Assembly (NCBI GenBank): GCA_018436725.1
Contig: JAHDKT010000026.1
Coordinates: 64,001 to 128,000, forward strand
Origin: Synergistaceae bacterium
GTDB taxonomy: Bacteria; Synergistota; Synergistia; Synergistales; Aminobacteriaceae
Direction of reading: 5' to 3'
Length of the DNA stretch: 64,000 bases
Positions 28,635 through 36,916 of this stretch are shown in pieces. Each line of letters opens with the position of its first letter. Within the stretch, counting starts at the first letter, position 1. Made by a program: the position numbers and the translations under genes. Under the pieces are notes generated by a model. The model was not told where the DNA came from and made no database searches. It saw nothing but the letters and a program-made list of their open reading frames with translations.

Positions 28635-30022
28635 CGCACTTGCCCCCCGACTATGTTGTAGTACGTTACCGGGAAGAGTTCCGACGTTTCGTCGACCTCC
28701 AACAAATGGTAGATCGAGAAGACGTAGACTTCACCCATAGCTACATCCGACGGAGAATATGGAAAGGCCAGATTGCCCGCCGTCGCCACACGCCCGGGGT
28801 ATCCGGCATGAAGCAGAATCGAGCGAGCCACTGAACAGATGGTATTCGCTTCTTCCTGCTTCGAAGCGACAGCATCGATCACAATACAAATCTCATGCCC
28901 CTCGGTATGTTGACACCGCTCAAGATCTCCCATCACGCCGTTTTTTCCGTAGACGATAAAGTCCAACGTGTACGGAAAAAGAGAACGTCTGAAATTTTCG
29001 GCCACCTGCCGCTTAACGTCTTCAAGTATGCTTTCGACTTGAGAGATAAAGATTCTGTCGCGATTCCCGGCGATGGATATGGTTCGATACCCTGCAAAAC
29101 GGGTTCCCTCCAATTTCACAGTTTTTTTGCCGGAATCTACGAAGCTACTGCCGGCGACCTTGACCCTTCTCTCGCTTTCCTGACAAAAAGATGTTTCCGA
29201 CAAATTCAGCGCGCCGCCCGGCCCCGGCAAAAAACAAGGGTTTGACTTCTCATACAACGTATGCGCCGCCACGGAAGTCACAGTACATCGTCGCAAGGGA
29301 TTCAGCGGCTCCACACTGAATGAATCGTCTCGCAAATACCCCATGATGCAGTCGGAGCCGCTCCCGGGGACGGAAGCGATACACCCGCACTCCAGTATTT
29401 TTCCCAAGTGGATCGCCAGCGCTTTGGAGTATCCCAAACGTATCGCCGGAGCTGCGAAGACGGCCGGATCATAGCATCTTCCGCATAAAACGATCTGAGC
29501 GCCGCCATCGAGCGCATCGATGATCGGTTCGACTCCCATCTGCCCTACGATATGCGCGCTGTTGCGAATATCCGCCTCCACAATCTCGGGAGCGGGAAGC
29601 AATGAAGAAATTTTGCCGTTCTTGAACTCGGAAACTACGAATTCTCTCTCCAGTTCCGCGGAGATCGTGGCAAATGAAAAGGAAAGACCGAACTCGTTCG
29701 CTATCTCGAAAACAATCTTCTTGTCTCTTTCAAGATGAGACAACGCTCCGGAACCACCCGCAGAACCGATGACAAGGGGAATATCGCGTTCGCATGCGGC
29801 TCTCATAAGCAACGTCAGGTCACGTTTTACGGCATTTTCCGTGGTAAACGATTTCCCGCTTCCCAAATAATAGGGGCCCGGATCCGTGGAGCCTGCGTCG
29901 ACGGCAATCCAGTCGGGATTTTTCGCAAGCCCGATGAGGAAAGATTCTTCCGGGAAACCGTACCCAAGAATTCCTGTCGGCGACAACACTTTCACTTCTT
30001 TCAAGCAGTCCACCTTCTTCAA
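28631..30022 (-). CDS. AtuA-like (DUF1446) protein
   Basis: A 463-aa protein of the acyclic terpene utilisation AtuA family: GFPEESFLIGLAKNPDWIAV, DAGSTDPGPYYLG, IGSAGGSGA and ALDGGAQIVLCGRCYDPAVF. In terpene-degrading Pseudomonas AtuA lies in the citronellate locus, but in anaerobes the family occurs with DUF4387 and varied catabolic genes, so the terpene name probably does not describe its role here. It is the first gene of the seven-gene cluster, and the promoter must lie within about 150 bases upstream, next to decayed insertion sequences. Confidence 0.82.
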   Translation of the reverse strand: MKKVDCLKEVKVLSPTGILGYGFPEESFLIGLAKNPDWIAVDAGSTDPGPYYLGSGKSFTTENAVKRDLTLLMRAACERDIPLVIGSAGGSGALSHLERDKKIVFEIANEFGLSFSFATISAELEREFVVSEFKNGKISSLLPAPEIVEADIRNSAHIVGQMGVEPIIDALDGGAQIVLCGRCYDPAVFAAPAIRLGYSKALAIHLGKILECGCIASVPGSGSDCIMGYLRDDSFSVEPLNPLRRCTVTSVAAHTLYEKSNPCFLPGPGGALNLSETSFCQESERRVKVAGSSFVDSGKKTVKLEGTRFAGYRTISIAGNRDRIFISQVESILEDVKRQVAENFRRSLFPYTLDFIVYGKNGVMGDLERCQHTEGHEICIVIDAVASKQEEANTICSVARSILLHAGYPGRVATAGNLAFPYSPSDVAMGEVYVFSIYHLLEVDETSELFPVTYYNIVGGQVR

Positions 30023-30185
30023 CGAACAGTATTGAGAAAAAGCTTCTCGAAGATACTAAAGCAACTCTCCCTGAAAATGAATTGCAAAACGTCCAAAAAA
30101 ATATGCAATACATACATTACACGCACAACTCATAACACCGTATGAAAAAACAATACCGTGTACATGGGATGAATTTAAGGAATCT
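30023..30185. other. Upstream region of the catabolic cluster
   Basis: An AT-rich stretch that must hold the minus-strand promoter of the cluster. ATTGCA and TGCAAT (30083-30109) form a short imperfect inverted pair that could be an activator site. No clear -35/-10 pair could be fixed by eye. Confidence 0.35.
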
Positions 30186-30335
30186 ATGAGCCACTTCGTA
30201 CTCATCGACCTCGGAAACGAATTCGCCGCCGATGAAACCGTCATCTGCGAATTTCTTCGCCTTCTCGAAGCGCGCTGGGCATGATGAAATACCTTTTCGA
30301 GTGGGAAGAGCGGGATCGATTCCGAGGAGTGTTCC
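30186..30335 (+). pseudogene. IS5-type transposase remnant
   Basis: The frame from 30186 reads HFVLIDLGNEFAADETVICE, then FLRLLEARWA, and stops at 30282-30284. FxGIDLGxxxxPDETTIxxFRHLLE is the N-terminal motif of IS5-group transposases. Similar coding sense continues weakly in the next frame. No inverted repeats or DDE residues remain. Confidence 0.5.
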
Positions 30336-30350
30336 ATACGGAAATACAAG

Positions 30351-30805
30351 ACTGTGGAAAAAGGACACGGGCGGATAAATCTACTCCGTCCCCGCACTCT
30401 GGATTATCGATGAATTGAATGAGTGGCCGGAGTTGAAGAGCGTCACGATGGTTGTATCGATGCGCCAAGGTTAGCGGGCGAGAGTCTAGCGAAGAACGGC
30501 CCTATTATCCGAGCACTTTGAACATGGATGCGGAAAAGATCGGTATGGAGAGCCGCTCCCGTTGGGAATGAGAAATAGAGAACAGTCTTTAGAGGGTGTT
30601 CGACGTATATTCCGAGAGGGTGCGTCGCATAACCACAAGGATCACAGAGCGAAGAATACCTGTGACCGAAGCTGTTTAAGACTGAATATATCGACTATTC
30701 ATTATATGGCGACCAATCTCCTGAAAAAGGAACAATCCTCGAAGAGGAGCTTCCAAAACAAACGTTTGAAATTTTCGTGGAACGCCAACTATATTCTACA
30801 GCTTT
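30351..30805 (+). pseudogene. ISAs1-type transposase remnant, several frameshifts
   Basis: Successive frames give TVEKGHGRIN (30351 on), WIIDELNEWPELKSVTMVVS, SGRESSEERPYYPSTLNMDAEKIG, FREGASHNHKDHRAKNTCD and NLLKKEQSSKRSFQNKRLKF. In that order these are the blocks of the second half of ISAs1-family transposases, including the ExVxKGHGRIExR and NLLKQEKxxKRGxxxKRLKA signatures. Frame changes and internal stops are numerous. It lies directly after the IS5-type remnant. Confidence 0.65.
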
Positions 30806-30858
30806 TCTCTTTAGCGCGATGCGTTTGCGCTGGTCTGGCTTGCCCCCCCCGCCGTTCC

Positions 30859-31734
30859 CTATCGTTTCCCCCCGAACGCCCGCAACAGCAGGTACGCGCA
30901 GACCACCGTGACCGCCGCCTGGCTCGGAATCAGAAAGATCACGGGGACGACGTTCTGCCCGAGGAAGGCCATGGCGAGCACCTTGGCCGTGAGCGCCGTC
31001 ATCAGGAACGAGAGGAAGACGAGATAGACCGCCCCGAGCAGCAGGCCGAACGGAACACGCCTGATGAGCTGCACCCCCGCCACCAGCGAAAGCGGCAGCA
31101 GAAAGGCCAGGTCGAACCCCTGTACGATCAGGGTGGTGTAGTGCTCCACGGCCTTCGGAATCACCGATCCGTCGAGAAGCGGCGGGACGATCACGCCGAG
31201 CCAGAGCGCGATGACTGAGCAGGAGGAGAACAGGAGGAAAACGCCGCTCACCTTGTGGATTTTCTCCCCAGCGTACGCCGTGCGTACCTCGTCGAAGGAG
31301 AGGTCGGCGAGCGCGAGTCCGAAGGCGAAGGCGCTCGTTCCGGCGAGCAGGACGTAGACCGGGAAAAGCGCGCTGTACGTTCCCATGGCGAGGTAAAACG
31401 TGTAGGTCACCAGAAAGTAGAGCAGCGTTCCGGCGAGAAAGAGCTTGCGTCCCGCCGAACCGTCGCCCGCCCTCAGGTACGCCCGAAGAAGCAGCGGAAC
31501 GGCGATGAAGAACGTCACGACGTCCTGGGCGATCCCCTGAGGAGCGACGTCCTCCGACATGTGTTGGTACACGCCGCGCCCGAAAATCCGCACGGTCTCG
31601 CCGCGGACCGAAACGTGCTCCCACGGCCCCGGGCCGCCCGAACCGAACATGCCTACCCCCGCCGCAACCGCGGCGAACACGGCGATCACGAGGACGAGAC
31701 ACCCCGTCGTTCTCCGAAATGAAATCCTTCGCAT
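30859..31734 (-). CDS. Conserved membrane protein of unknown function
   Basis: A 291-aa protein. One N-terminal helix (TGCLVLVIAVFAAVAAGVGM) is followed by a soluble segment with VRIFGRGVYQHMSEDVAPQG, then about six hydrophobic helices. I do not recognise a named domain. The IFGRGxYxxxS...AxxIAQDxVTF block looks like a conserved feature of an uncharacterised family of integral membrane proteins. It stands alone, next to IS debris on its 3' side. GGGAG lies ten bases before the ATG. Confidence 0.7.
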   Translation of the reverse strand: MRRISFRRTTGCLVLVIAVFAAVAAGVGMFGSGGPGPWEHVSVRGETVRIFGRGVYQHMSEDVAPQGIAQDVVTFFIAVPLLLRAYLRAGDGSAGRKLFLAGTLLYFLVTYTFYLAMGTYSALFPVYVLLAGTSAFAFGLALADLSFDEVRTAYAGEKIHKVSGVFLLFSSCSVIALWLGVIVPPLLDGSVIPKAVEHYTTLIVQGFDLAFLLPLSLVAGVQLIRRVPFGLLLGAVYLVFLSFLMTALTAKVLAMAFLGQNVVPVIFLIPSQAAVTVVCAYLLLRAFGGKR

Positions 31735-31855
31735 CCGTAGTTCACTCCCGAATCAAGAAGATGACGCGGAGGACGAAGCCGGGAAGGCTCGGTCCTCCGC
31801 GCGGAAAAAAGTCCGCCTCGCAACGGCCGACGCCGCGACTTTCCGCGCCGCCCTC

Positions 31856-32332
31856 TTAATAGACGCCCTTCAGTCCGTTCTCCCGAAGCACCGAGTCGAG
31901 ACAGCCGACGTGGTACATGTTGTGGCCGCACAACGAGGTCAGGACACCCGCATTGGTCACCTCGGTCTTCCGCCGCTCGGACATGCCGTCGTGCCTGTCG
32001 CCGAGCGCGCCGTCGTCGAGCGCGGCGATCCATGCGTCCGCCTTCGCCTTCATCGCCTTGCCGTACTCCCTTATTTCGTCCTTCGACGGAACGGTATCGA
32101 GCGTCTCGCTGAACATCGCTACCGCCCTGCCGTACGGCTTTTCCGGAAGTTCTCCTCCGGCAGGGGCCAGAAAGTAGTCGATACAGAAGAAGGCATGGTA
32201 TATCTGCTGCCAATAGAAGAAGCCGCCGCCCTTCTTCCCCCAGAGTTCATCGGGACACTCGTCGATCAAGCGGAAGAGAAAGCCCATTCCCCGCTCGTAG
32301 TAGGCCTCCATGGAGGCAACCGCGTTTCTCAT
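31856..32332 (-). CDS. DinB-superfamily protein
   Basis: A 158-aa protein of the DinB/YfiT-like four-helix fold. Two regions supply metal-ligand histidines: YWQQIYHAFFCIDYF and LTSLCGHNMYHVGCLDSVLR. Family members are putative metal-dependent thiol-using enzymes or damage-inducible proteins without firm function. The ATG at 32332 is preferred because GGGAGG lies seven bases upstream; two further in-frame ATGs lie 6 and 15 bases earlier. Monocistronic. Confidence 0.75.
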   Translation of the reverse strand: MRNAVASMEAYYERGMGFLFRLIDECPDELWGKKGGGFFYWQQIYHAFFCIDYFLAPAGGELPEKPYGRAVAMFSETLDTVPSKDEIREYGKAMKAKADAWIAALDDGALGDRHDGMSERRKTEVTNAGVLTSLCGHNMYHVGCLDSVLRENGLKGVY

Positions 32333-32506
32333 TTCCATTCCTCCCATGCGCCGCCGTAGCCGGCGGCCGCTTCAAGATGTATGTTCCCCGAAGGAATTAT
32401 AAACCATCGGAACGAGGACGAGAGTGAAAAAATGATACAATACATATGTATCTTCTCTGTGGCGGAATAGAGGATGTTCCACAGGGTTCGCAGACTCTCC
32501 GCAAGG

Positions 32507-35068
32507 ATGGTGAAGAATATGCCGCGCCCTTCCATCATATCGAGTACACTGCGGCCTTCCGTCCGGGTAGCGCTTCTTCTTGTCGCGGCGTTTCTGCTCT
32601 CCACGGCGTTCTTCCCCCCCTCCGCCGCCATCGCCTCCGCGAACAGAAAAGTGTTGTTGCTTCACTCGTATCACCAGGGGTACGAGTGGGGCGACTCCGT
32701 CCACGCCGGTATCGTCGACGAACTCGACGCCTCGGGACGGGACGACGTCGATCTGTACGTCGAATATCTGGACACAACGAGAAATCCGGGAAAACGCCAC
32801 TCCGAAACGATGCGCGAGCTGCTCCGGCTGCGTTATACGGAGAAGGGGATCGTCTTCGACGTCGTTATCTGCACGGACGACAACGCGTTCCGTTTTTTCC
32901 TCGACGAAGGGCCGGCACTTTTCGGCGACGTTCCGACGGTCTTTTGCGGCATCAACGACTTCACCTCCGAACAGATCGCCGGACGAAGCGACATCACCGG
33001 CGTCAACGAGAGCATCTCGCTGCGGGAGACGCTTGACATCGCCCTGAAACTGCGCCCGTCCGCGAAGCATGTCGCCGTGGTCTCCGATTCTACGATGACC
33101 GGTCGTCGCAATCTGGAGCTGCTACGGAGCGTCGAGTCACGCTTCGCCGGCGAAGCGGAGTTCCTCCATTTCAACGAGATGGAGCCGGAGGAGCTTTCGG
33201 ACCGTCTAAAGCAACTGACCGCCGACGATATCGTCCTCTACCTGTCGTATCTGCTCACCCCGGAGAGAAGGGTTTTTTCCGTGAAGGAGAGCGTGCGCTT
33301 CGTTACGGCCGCGACCGCGGCCCCGGTCTTCGGATGCTGGGACTTTCTGCTCGCCCACGGCATCGTCGGGGGCAAGGTGGTCCACGGCTACTCGCAGGGG
33401 CAGGAGGCCGCGGCGCTCGCGCTGAAGATTCTCGGCGGAGCGAAGGCGGACGATCTCCCCATACTCATCGAAAGCCCCAATCGCTACGTCTTCAACGCTT
33501 CGCAGCTTGAACGCTTCGGCATCTCCGAATCGCCGCTCCCCCCGCGGTCGCTGCTCGTCAACCGGAAGCTCCCTCCGCTCCCCGAGGAGTGGAAGGGCAT
33601 CGCCGAAAGCAGCTTCTTCGGGTACGAACTCTTCATGGCGCACAGCGCCCCGATGCTGCTTGTGGACCCCGAGACCGGCGTCGTGCTCGACGGCAATCCG
33701 GCGGCCCACAGTTTCTACGGCTACGGCGCGCTGCGCGGAATGCACCTCCAACGGATAGAAGCGGCGATGTCTCCCGACGAACTGAGAACGCAGCTTCGAC
33801 GAGCGGGAACGATGCACTCCAATCACTTCTCCACCCGCAACCGCACGGCGGACGGTACGCTTCGAGACGTCGAAGTCTACACTTACCCGGTTTCCATCGA
33901 AGGGAGAGATATCTTCTTCTCCATGATCATCGACACGACGGACAGAATACGCGCCGAAGAAGAGGTACACCGGAGGAACCGCATCATCGCGGCCGGACTT
34001 GCCGTCGCGCTCCTCCTTCAGTCGGGCGCTTTCTATCTGCTGACTCGGAGCGAGAAGCGCTTCCGCGCATTTTTCGAACAGCACAGCGTGGGGTTCGCCA
34101 TACTGGAGCAGCCGAGCGGCCGGGTGAAGGTCAACGAGCATCTGTGCGAACTCTTCGGCTACAGCCGCGAGGAGCTTGAGAAGATCTCCTGGAGGAATCT
34201 CGTCCATCCCGACGCTGCGGACGAGGTGACGACGTATCTGAAGAACAAGGCGGACGAGAAGGCCGACGAACACTCCTTCGAGACGAAGTGCGTCCGGAAG
34301 GACGGCGCCCCCGTCGACGTTTCCGTCTCGACGAAGCTGCTCAATATCTCCGGCGGAGAAATCAGCCGGGCGTTCTTCATCAGCGACATTTCGGAACGAA
34401 TCCGCTCGACGGCCCTGCTCGCGGAGAAGGCCCGCGAGCTTGAACGGCATCAGGAGGCCATCATCATCAGCATGGCCGTTCTCGCGGAGTTCCGCGACGG
34501 CGGCACGGGAGAGCATATAGAGCGGACGAAATCCTACGTTCGCCTTCTCCTGGAGCGTTCGGAGGCCGAGAAACACTACCCGCAGGAGCAATTCGGGCTG
34601 ATCGCCCGCTCGGCGGTGCTCCACGACATCGGAAAGGTCGGCATACCGGACAGAATCCTCCTGAAGCCAGGCCCGCTGACCCCGGAGGAGTTCGACACCG
34701 TGCGGACGCACCCGATCATCGGCGCCTACGCGATAGGAAAGGCGGAGAAGACGATCGGAGAGGCCCCGTTCCTCAAGTACGCGCGGGAGATCATCCAGTA
34801 CCACCACGAAAAGTGGGACGGTTCCGGGTACCCGTACGGCTTGAAGGGAGAGGAGATCCCCTACGCGGGGCGGATCATGGCCGTCGCCGACGTCTACGAC
34901 GCCCTCGTCTCGGAGCGCCCCTACAAGAAGGCGTTCCCGCACGGTAAGGCTATGGAGATCATCGTCTCGGAGTCGGGGCGTCACTTCGATCCGGAGCTTG
35001 TGGAGGTTCTGCTCGGATGCGAGGAGGAGTTCCGGGCGATCTCCGAGGGAAAAGGAGGATGTTCATGA
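32507..35068 (+). CDS. Membrane sensor with ABC-sub-bind-like, PAS and HD-GYP domains
   Basis: A protein of about 850 aa. The N-terminal signal/anchor (VALLLVAAFLLSTAFFPPSA) precedes a periplasmic-binding-like domain (KVLLLHSYHQGYEWGDSVHA, then PTVFCGINDF). Next are a PAS domain (MLLVDPETGVVLDGNPAAHS), a membrane helix (IIAAGLAVALLLQSGAFYLL), a second PAS (FAILEQPSGRVKVNEHLCEL) and an HD-GYP domain with HDIGKVGIPD, THPIIGAYAI and YHHEKWDGSGYPYGLKGEEIP. The HD and GYP residues are intact, so it should hydrolyse c-di-GMP in response to a periplasmic ligand. Start uncertain: ATG at 32507 or 32519. The end overlaps the next gene by ATGA. Confidence 0.87.
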   Translation: MVKNMPRPSIISSTLRPSVRVALLLVAAFLLSTAFFPPSAAIASANRKVLLLHSYHQGYEWGDSVHAGIVDELDASGRDDVDLYVEYLDTTRNPGKRHSETMRELLRLRYTEKGIVFDVVICTDDNAFRFFLDEGPALFGDVPTVFCGINDFTSEQIAGRSDITGVNESISLRETLDIALKLRPSAKHVAVVSDSTMTGRRNLELLRSVESRFAGEAEFLHFNEMEPEELSDRLKQLTADDIVLYLSYLLTPERRVFSVKESVRFVTAATAAPVFGCWDFLLAHGIVGGKVVHGYSQGQEAAALALKILGGAKADDLPILIESPNRYVFNASQLERFGISESPLPPRSLLVNRKLPPLPEEWKGIAESSFFGYELFMAHSAPMLLVDPETGVVLDGNPAAHSFYGYGALRGMHLQRIEAAMSPDELRTQLRRAGTMHSNHFSTRNRTADGTLRDVEVYTYPVSIEGRDIFFSMIIDTTDRIRAEEEVHRRNRIIAAGLAVALLLQSGAFYLLTRSEKRFRAFFEQHSVGFAILEQPSGRVKVNEHLCELFGYSREELEKISWRNLVHPDAADEVTTYLKNKADEKADEHSFETKCVRKDGAPVDVSVSTKLLNISGGEISRAFFISDISERIRSTALLAEKARELERHQEAIIISMAVLAEFRDGGTGEHIERTKSYVRLLLERSEAEKHYPQEQFGLIARSAVLHDIGKVGIPDRILLKPGPLTPEEFDTVRTHPIIGAYAIGKAEKTIGEAPFLKYAREIIQYHHEKWDGSGYPYGLKGEEIPYAGRIMAVADVYDALVSERPYKKAFPHGKAMEIIVSESGRHFDPELVEVLLGCEEEFRAISEGKGGCS

Positions 35069-35865
35069 TCGCCGATATGTTCGACGTTTTTTTCTTCGAC
35101 CTCGACGGAGTGATCTACATCGGCGGAGAGACGACGCCCGGAGCGGCGACGGTGCTCGACGCCCTGCGGAGCATGGGGAAGACGATCCGCTTCCTGACCA
35201 ACAACCCCACCACGAGGGTGCGCATCGCCGACCGGCTGCGAGGGCACGGCATCGCGGCCGAGATGGACGAGATCGTCACCGCCGGGTCGGCCACCGCGAA
35301 GTACCTCGCCGGGGAGGGTATCGAGCGGGCGTGGGTCATCGGCGAACAGGGGCTCCATAAGGAAGTGGAACTTGCCGGGATCCTTTCCGCGAACGAGGCC
35401 GACTGCGAGGCGGTCGTCGTCGGCTGGGACGACGCGGCTACCCTCTCGACGATTCGCAGGGCGGCGTCCGCCATCAGAAAGGGAGCCCGCTTCGTCGCGA
35501 CGAACATCGACAGCACATTCCCCTCTCCCGACGGGCCCGTGATGGCCGTCGGGGCGCTCGTCGAGGCGCTTCGCGTGGGCTCCGGGCAGGAACCCGCAGT
35601 GGTGGGCAAGCCGTTCGCGCCGATGTTCCGCGAGGCGCTGCACTCGGTGGACGCTCCCCCGCAGCGCGTGGTGATGACGGGCGACACGCCGGAGGTCGAC
35701 ATACTCGGAGCGCATCGGGCGGGCGTCACCGCCATCCTGATGGGCGACGCCCCCGTCCCGGGAGAAGGCGACTTCCGCCGTCCGGACGGGCGGATCATCT
35801 CGCTCCCCGATCTCCTCGATCCGTCGAAAAGCGTCGTCCGATGGACGCCGCCCCCGACGGAGTAG
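35065..35865 (+). CDS. HAD-IIA family phosphatase (NagD-like)
   Basis: A 266-aa protein. Motif I DVFFFDLDGVIYIG, motif II FLTNNP, a mid-region Lys (VVGKPFAPMF) and motif IV MTGDTPEVDILGA are those of HAD class IIA phosphatases (NagD, p-nitrophenylphosphatase, glycerol-phosphate or nucleotide phosphatases). The ATG at 35065 overlaps the HD-GYP gene stop, with GGAGG six bases upstream. The natural substrate is unclear. Confidence 0.87.
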   Translation: MIADMFDVFFFDLDGVIYIGGETTPGAATVLDALRSMGKTIRFLTNNPTTRVRIADRLRGHGIAAEMDEIVTAGSATAKYLAGEGIERAWVIGEQGLHKEVELAGILSANEADCEAVVVGWDDAATLSTIRRAASAIRKGARFVATNIDSTFPSPDGPVMAVGALVEALRVGSGQEPAVVGKPFAPMFREALHSVDAPPQRVVMTGDTPEVDILGAHRAGVTAILMGDAPVPGEGDFRRPDGRIISLPDLLDPSKSVVRWTPPPTE

Positions 35866-35879
35866 CCGAAAAGAGTTCG

Positions 35880-36785
35880 TTACGAAACAGGGCCGCTTTC
35901 GGCGGCGGAGAGGAATTCTTTCTTCACGCCGCCGAAGGTGAAGAGCGCGACTCCGGACAGGATGACCGCTCCCCCGATCAGCGTCGGCGCGTCCGGCAGT
36001 TCGTTGGTGAGAAGAAAACCCAGCAGCGTCGTCAGGAACGGCGTGACGAACATGTAGTTGCTGACGTACGATGTTCGCTCCGCTTTCGAGAACGCCTTGG
36101 CCCACGAAACATACGCGAGCGCGCTCGAAAAAACGCCGAGCATCAGAACATAGGAAAGGTGCGCCGCCGGCGCGTTTTTCACCTCCACGACCGAAACCGG
36201 CAAAAACACCGCGAGCATCAGCGTTCCGGCGAAGATTCCGTACATGGATGACTGGAGCGCCGAGTAAGTCTTCGTAAGCTTTCGCTGCAACAGATTGTAC
36301 GCGCTGAGCGAAAGGGCCGCGAGGAGAAGCCAGAGCACGCCGCTGTTCACTGTGAACGTGCCCCCCATCAGTGTAAGGACGAGGATCCCCGCGAATTCGA
36401 CCGCAATGGCCGCCCACTGGAGCGCGTACAACCGTTCCCCGTAGAAGAGCCGGGCGAAGAGCGCCGTCATCACCGGAACGGTTGCGATCACGACGCTGCT
36501 GGTAGAAGCGCTCACTGTTCTGCACCCCGAGTTGAACGACACCATGTACAGGAAGAAACCGGTCGTTCCGGCAGCGACGAACCATTTCAGGTCTCCGCGT
36601 TTCGGCGGCTTGATTCCGGCGGCGATCCCCATCGGCAGCAAGGCGCATGAAGCCGTGAAATAGCGCAAAAACCCGAGAGAAAACACGGAAAAATGACGAA
36701 GCGCCAGACGCGTGAGCACATAGGCCAAAGACCAGAAAAAAATCGTCGCCATCGCGTAAGGGTGGAACGAATCCTTGAATTTCAT
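35880..36785 (-). CDS. EamA/DMT-family transporter
   Basis: A 301-aa membrane protein with ten predicted helices in two EamA repeats (first MATIFFWSLAYVLTRLALRH; second LLLAALSLSAYNLLQRKLTK). DMT transporters export amino acids or other metabolites. It is divergent from the MocR-type regulator, separated by 131 bases, a pairing that usually means the regulator controls the exporter. An amino acid or vitamin-like compound sensed through PLP would be the expected substrate. Confidence 0.85.
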   Translation of the reverse strand: MKFKDSFHPYAMATIFFWSLAYVLTRLALRHFSVFSLGFLRYFTASCALLPMGIAAGIKPPKRGDLKWFVAAGTTGFFLYMVSFNSGCRTVSASTSSVVIATVPVMTALFARLFYGERLYALQWAAIAVEFAGILVLTLMGGTFTVNSGVLWLLLAALSLSAYNLLQRKLTKTYSALQSSMYGIFAGTLMLAVFLPVSVVEVKNAPAAHLSYVLMLGVFSSALAYVSWAKAFSKAERTSYVSNYMFVTPFLTTLLGFLLTNELPDAPTLIGGAVILSGVALFTFGGVKKEFLSAAESGPVS

Positions 36786-36916
36786 GGAACGCCATACCTC
36801 CCTTTTTTTCTATGCTCGATACAGGTATACTAAAGCACAAAAAACCGGTTCATTAAAGATCCACTTTTTTTCTTTTTCATTGAGCCGGTATGCGCGATAA
36901 GGAGGGTGGACGGACA
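36786..36916. promoter_or_regulatory. Divergent promoter region, EamA transporter and MocR regulator
   Basis: 131 bases between divergent start codons, with an AT-rich core around 36820-36880. On the minus strand TTTAGTATACCTGTATCG (about 36819-36836) is a plausible -10 area for the transporter. Exact MocR half-sites could not be fixed. Confidence 0.4.

Noticed and set aside
30562-31218. Open frame of over 200 codons running from IS debris into the membrane protein gene
   Set aside because: Its first part is an ISAs1-type remnant and the second is the antisense of the gene at 30859-31734.
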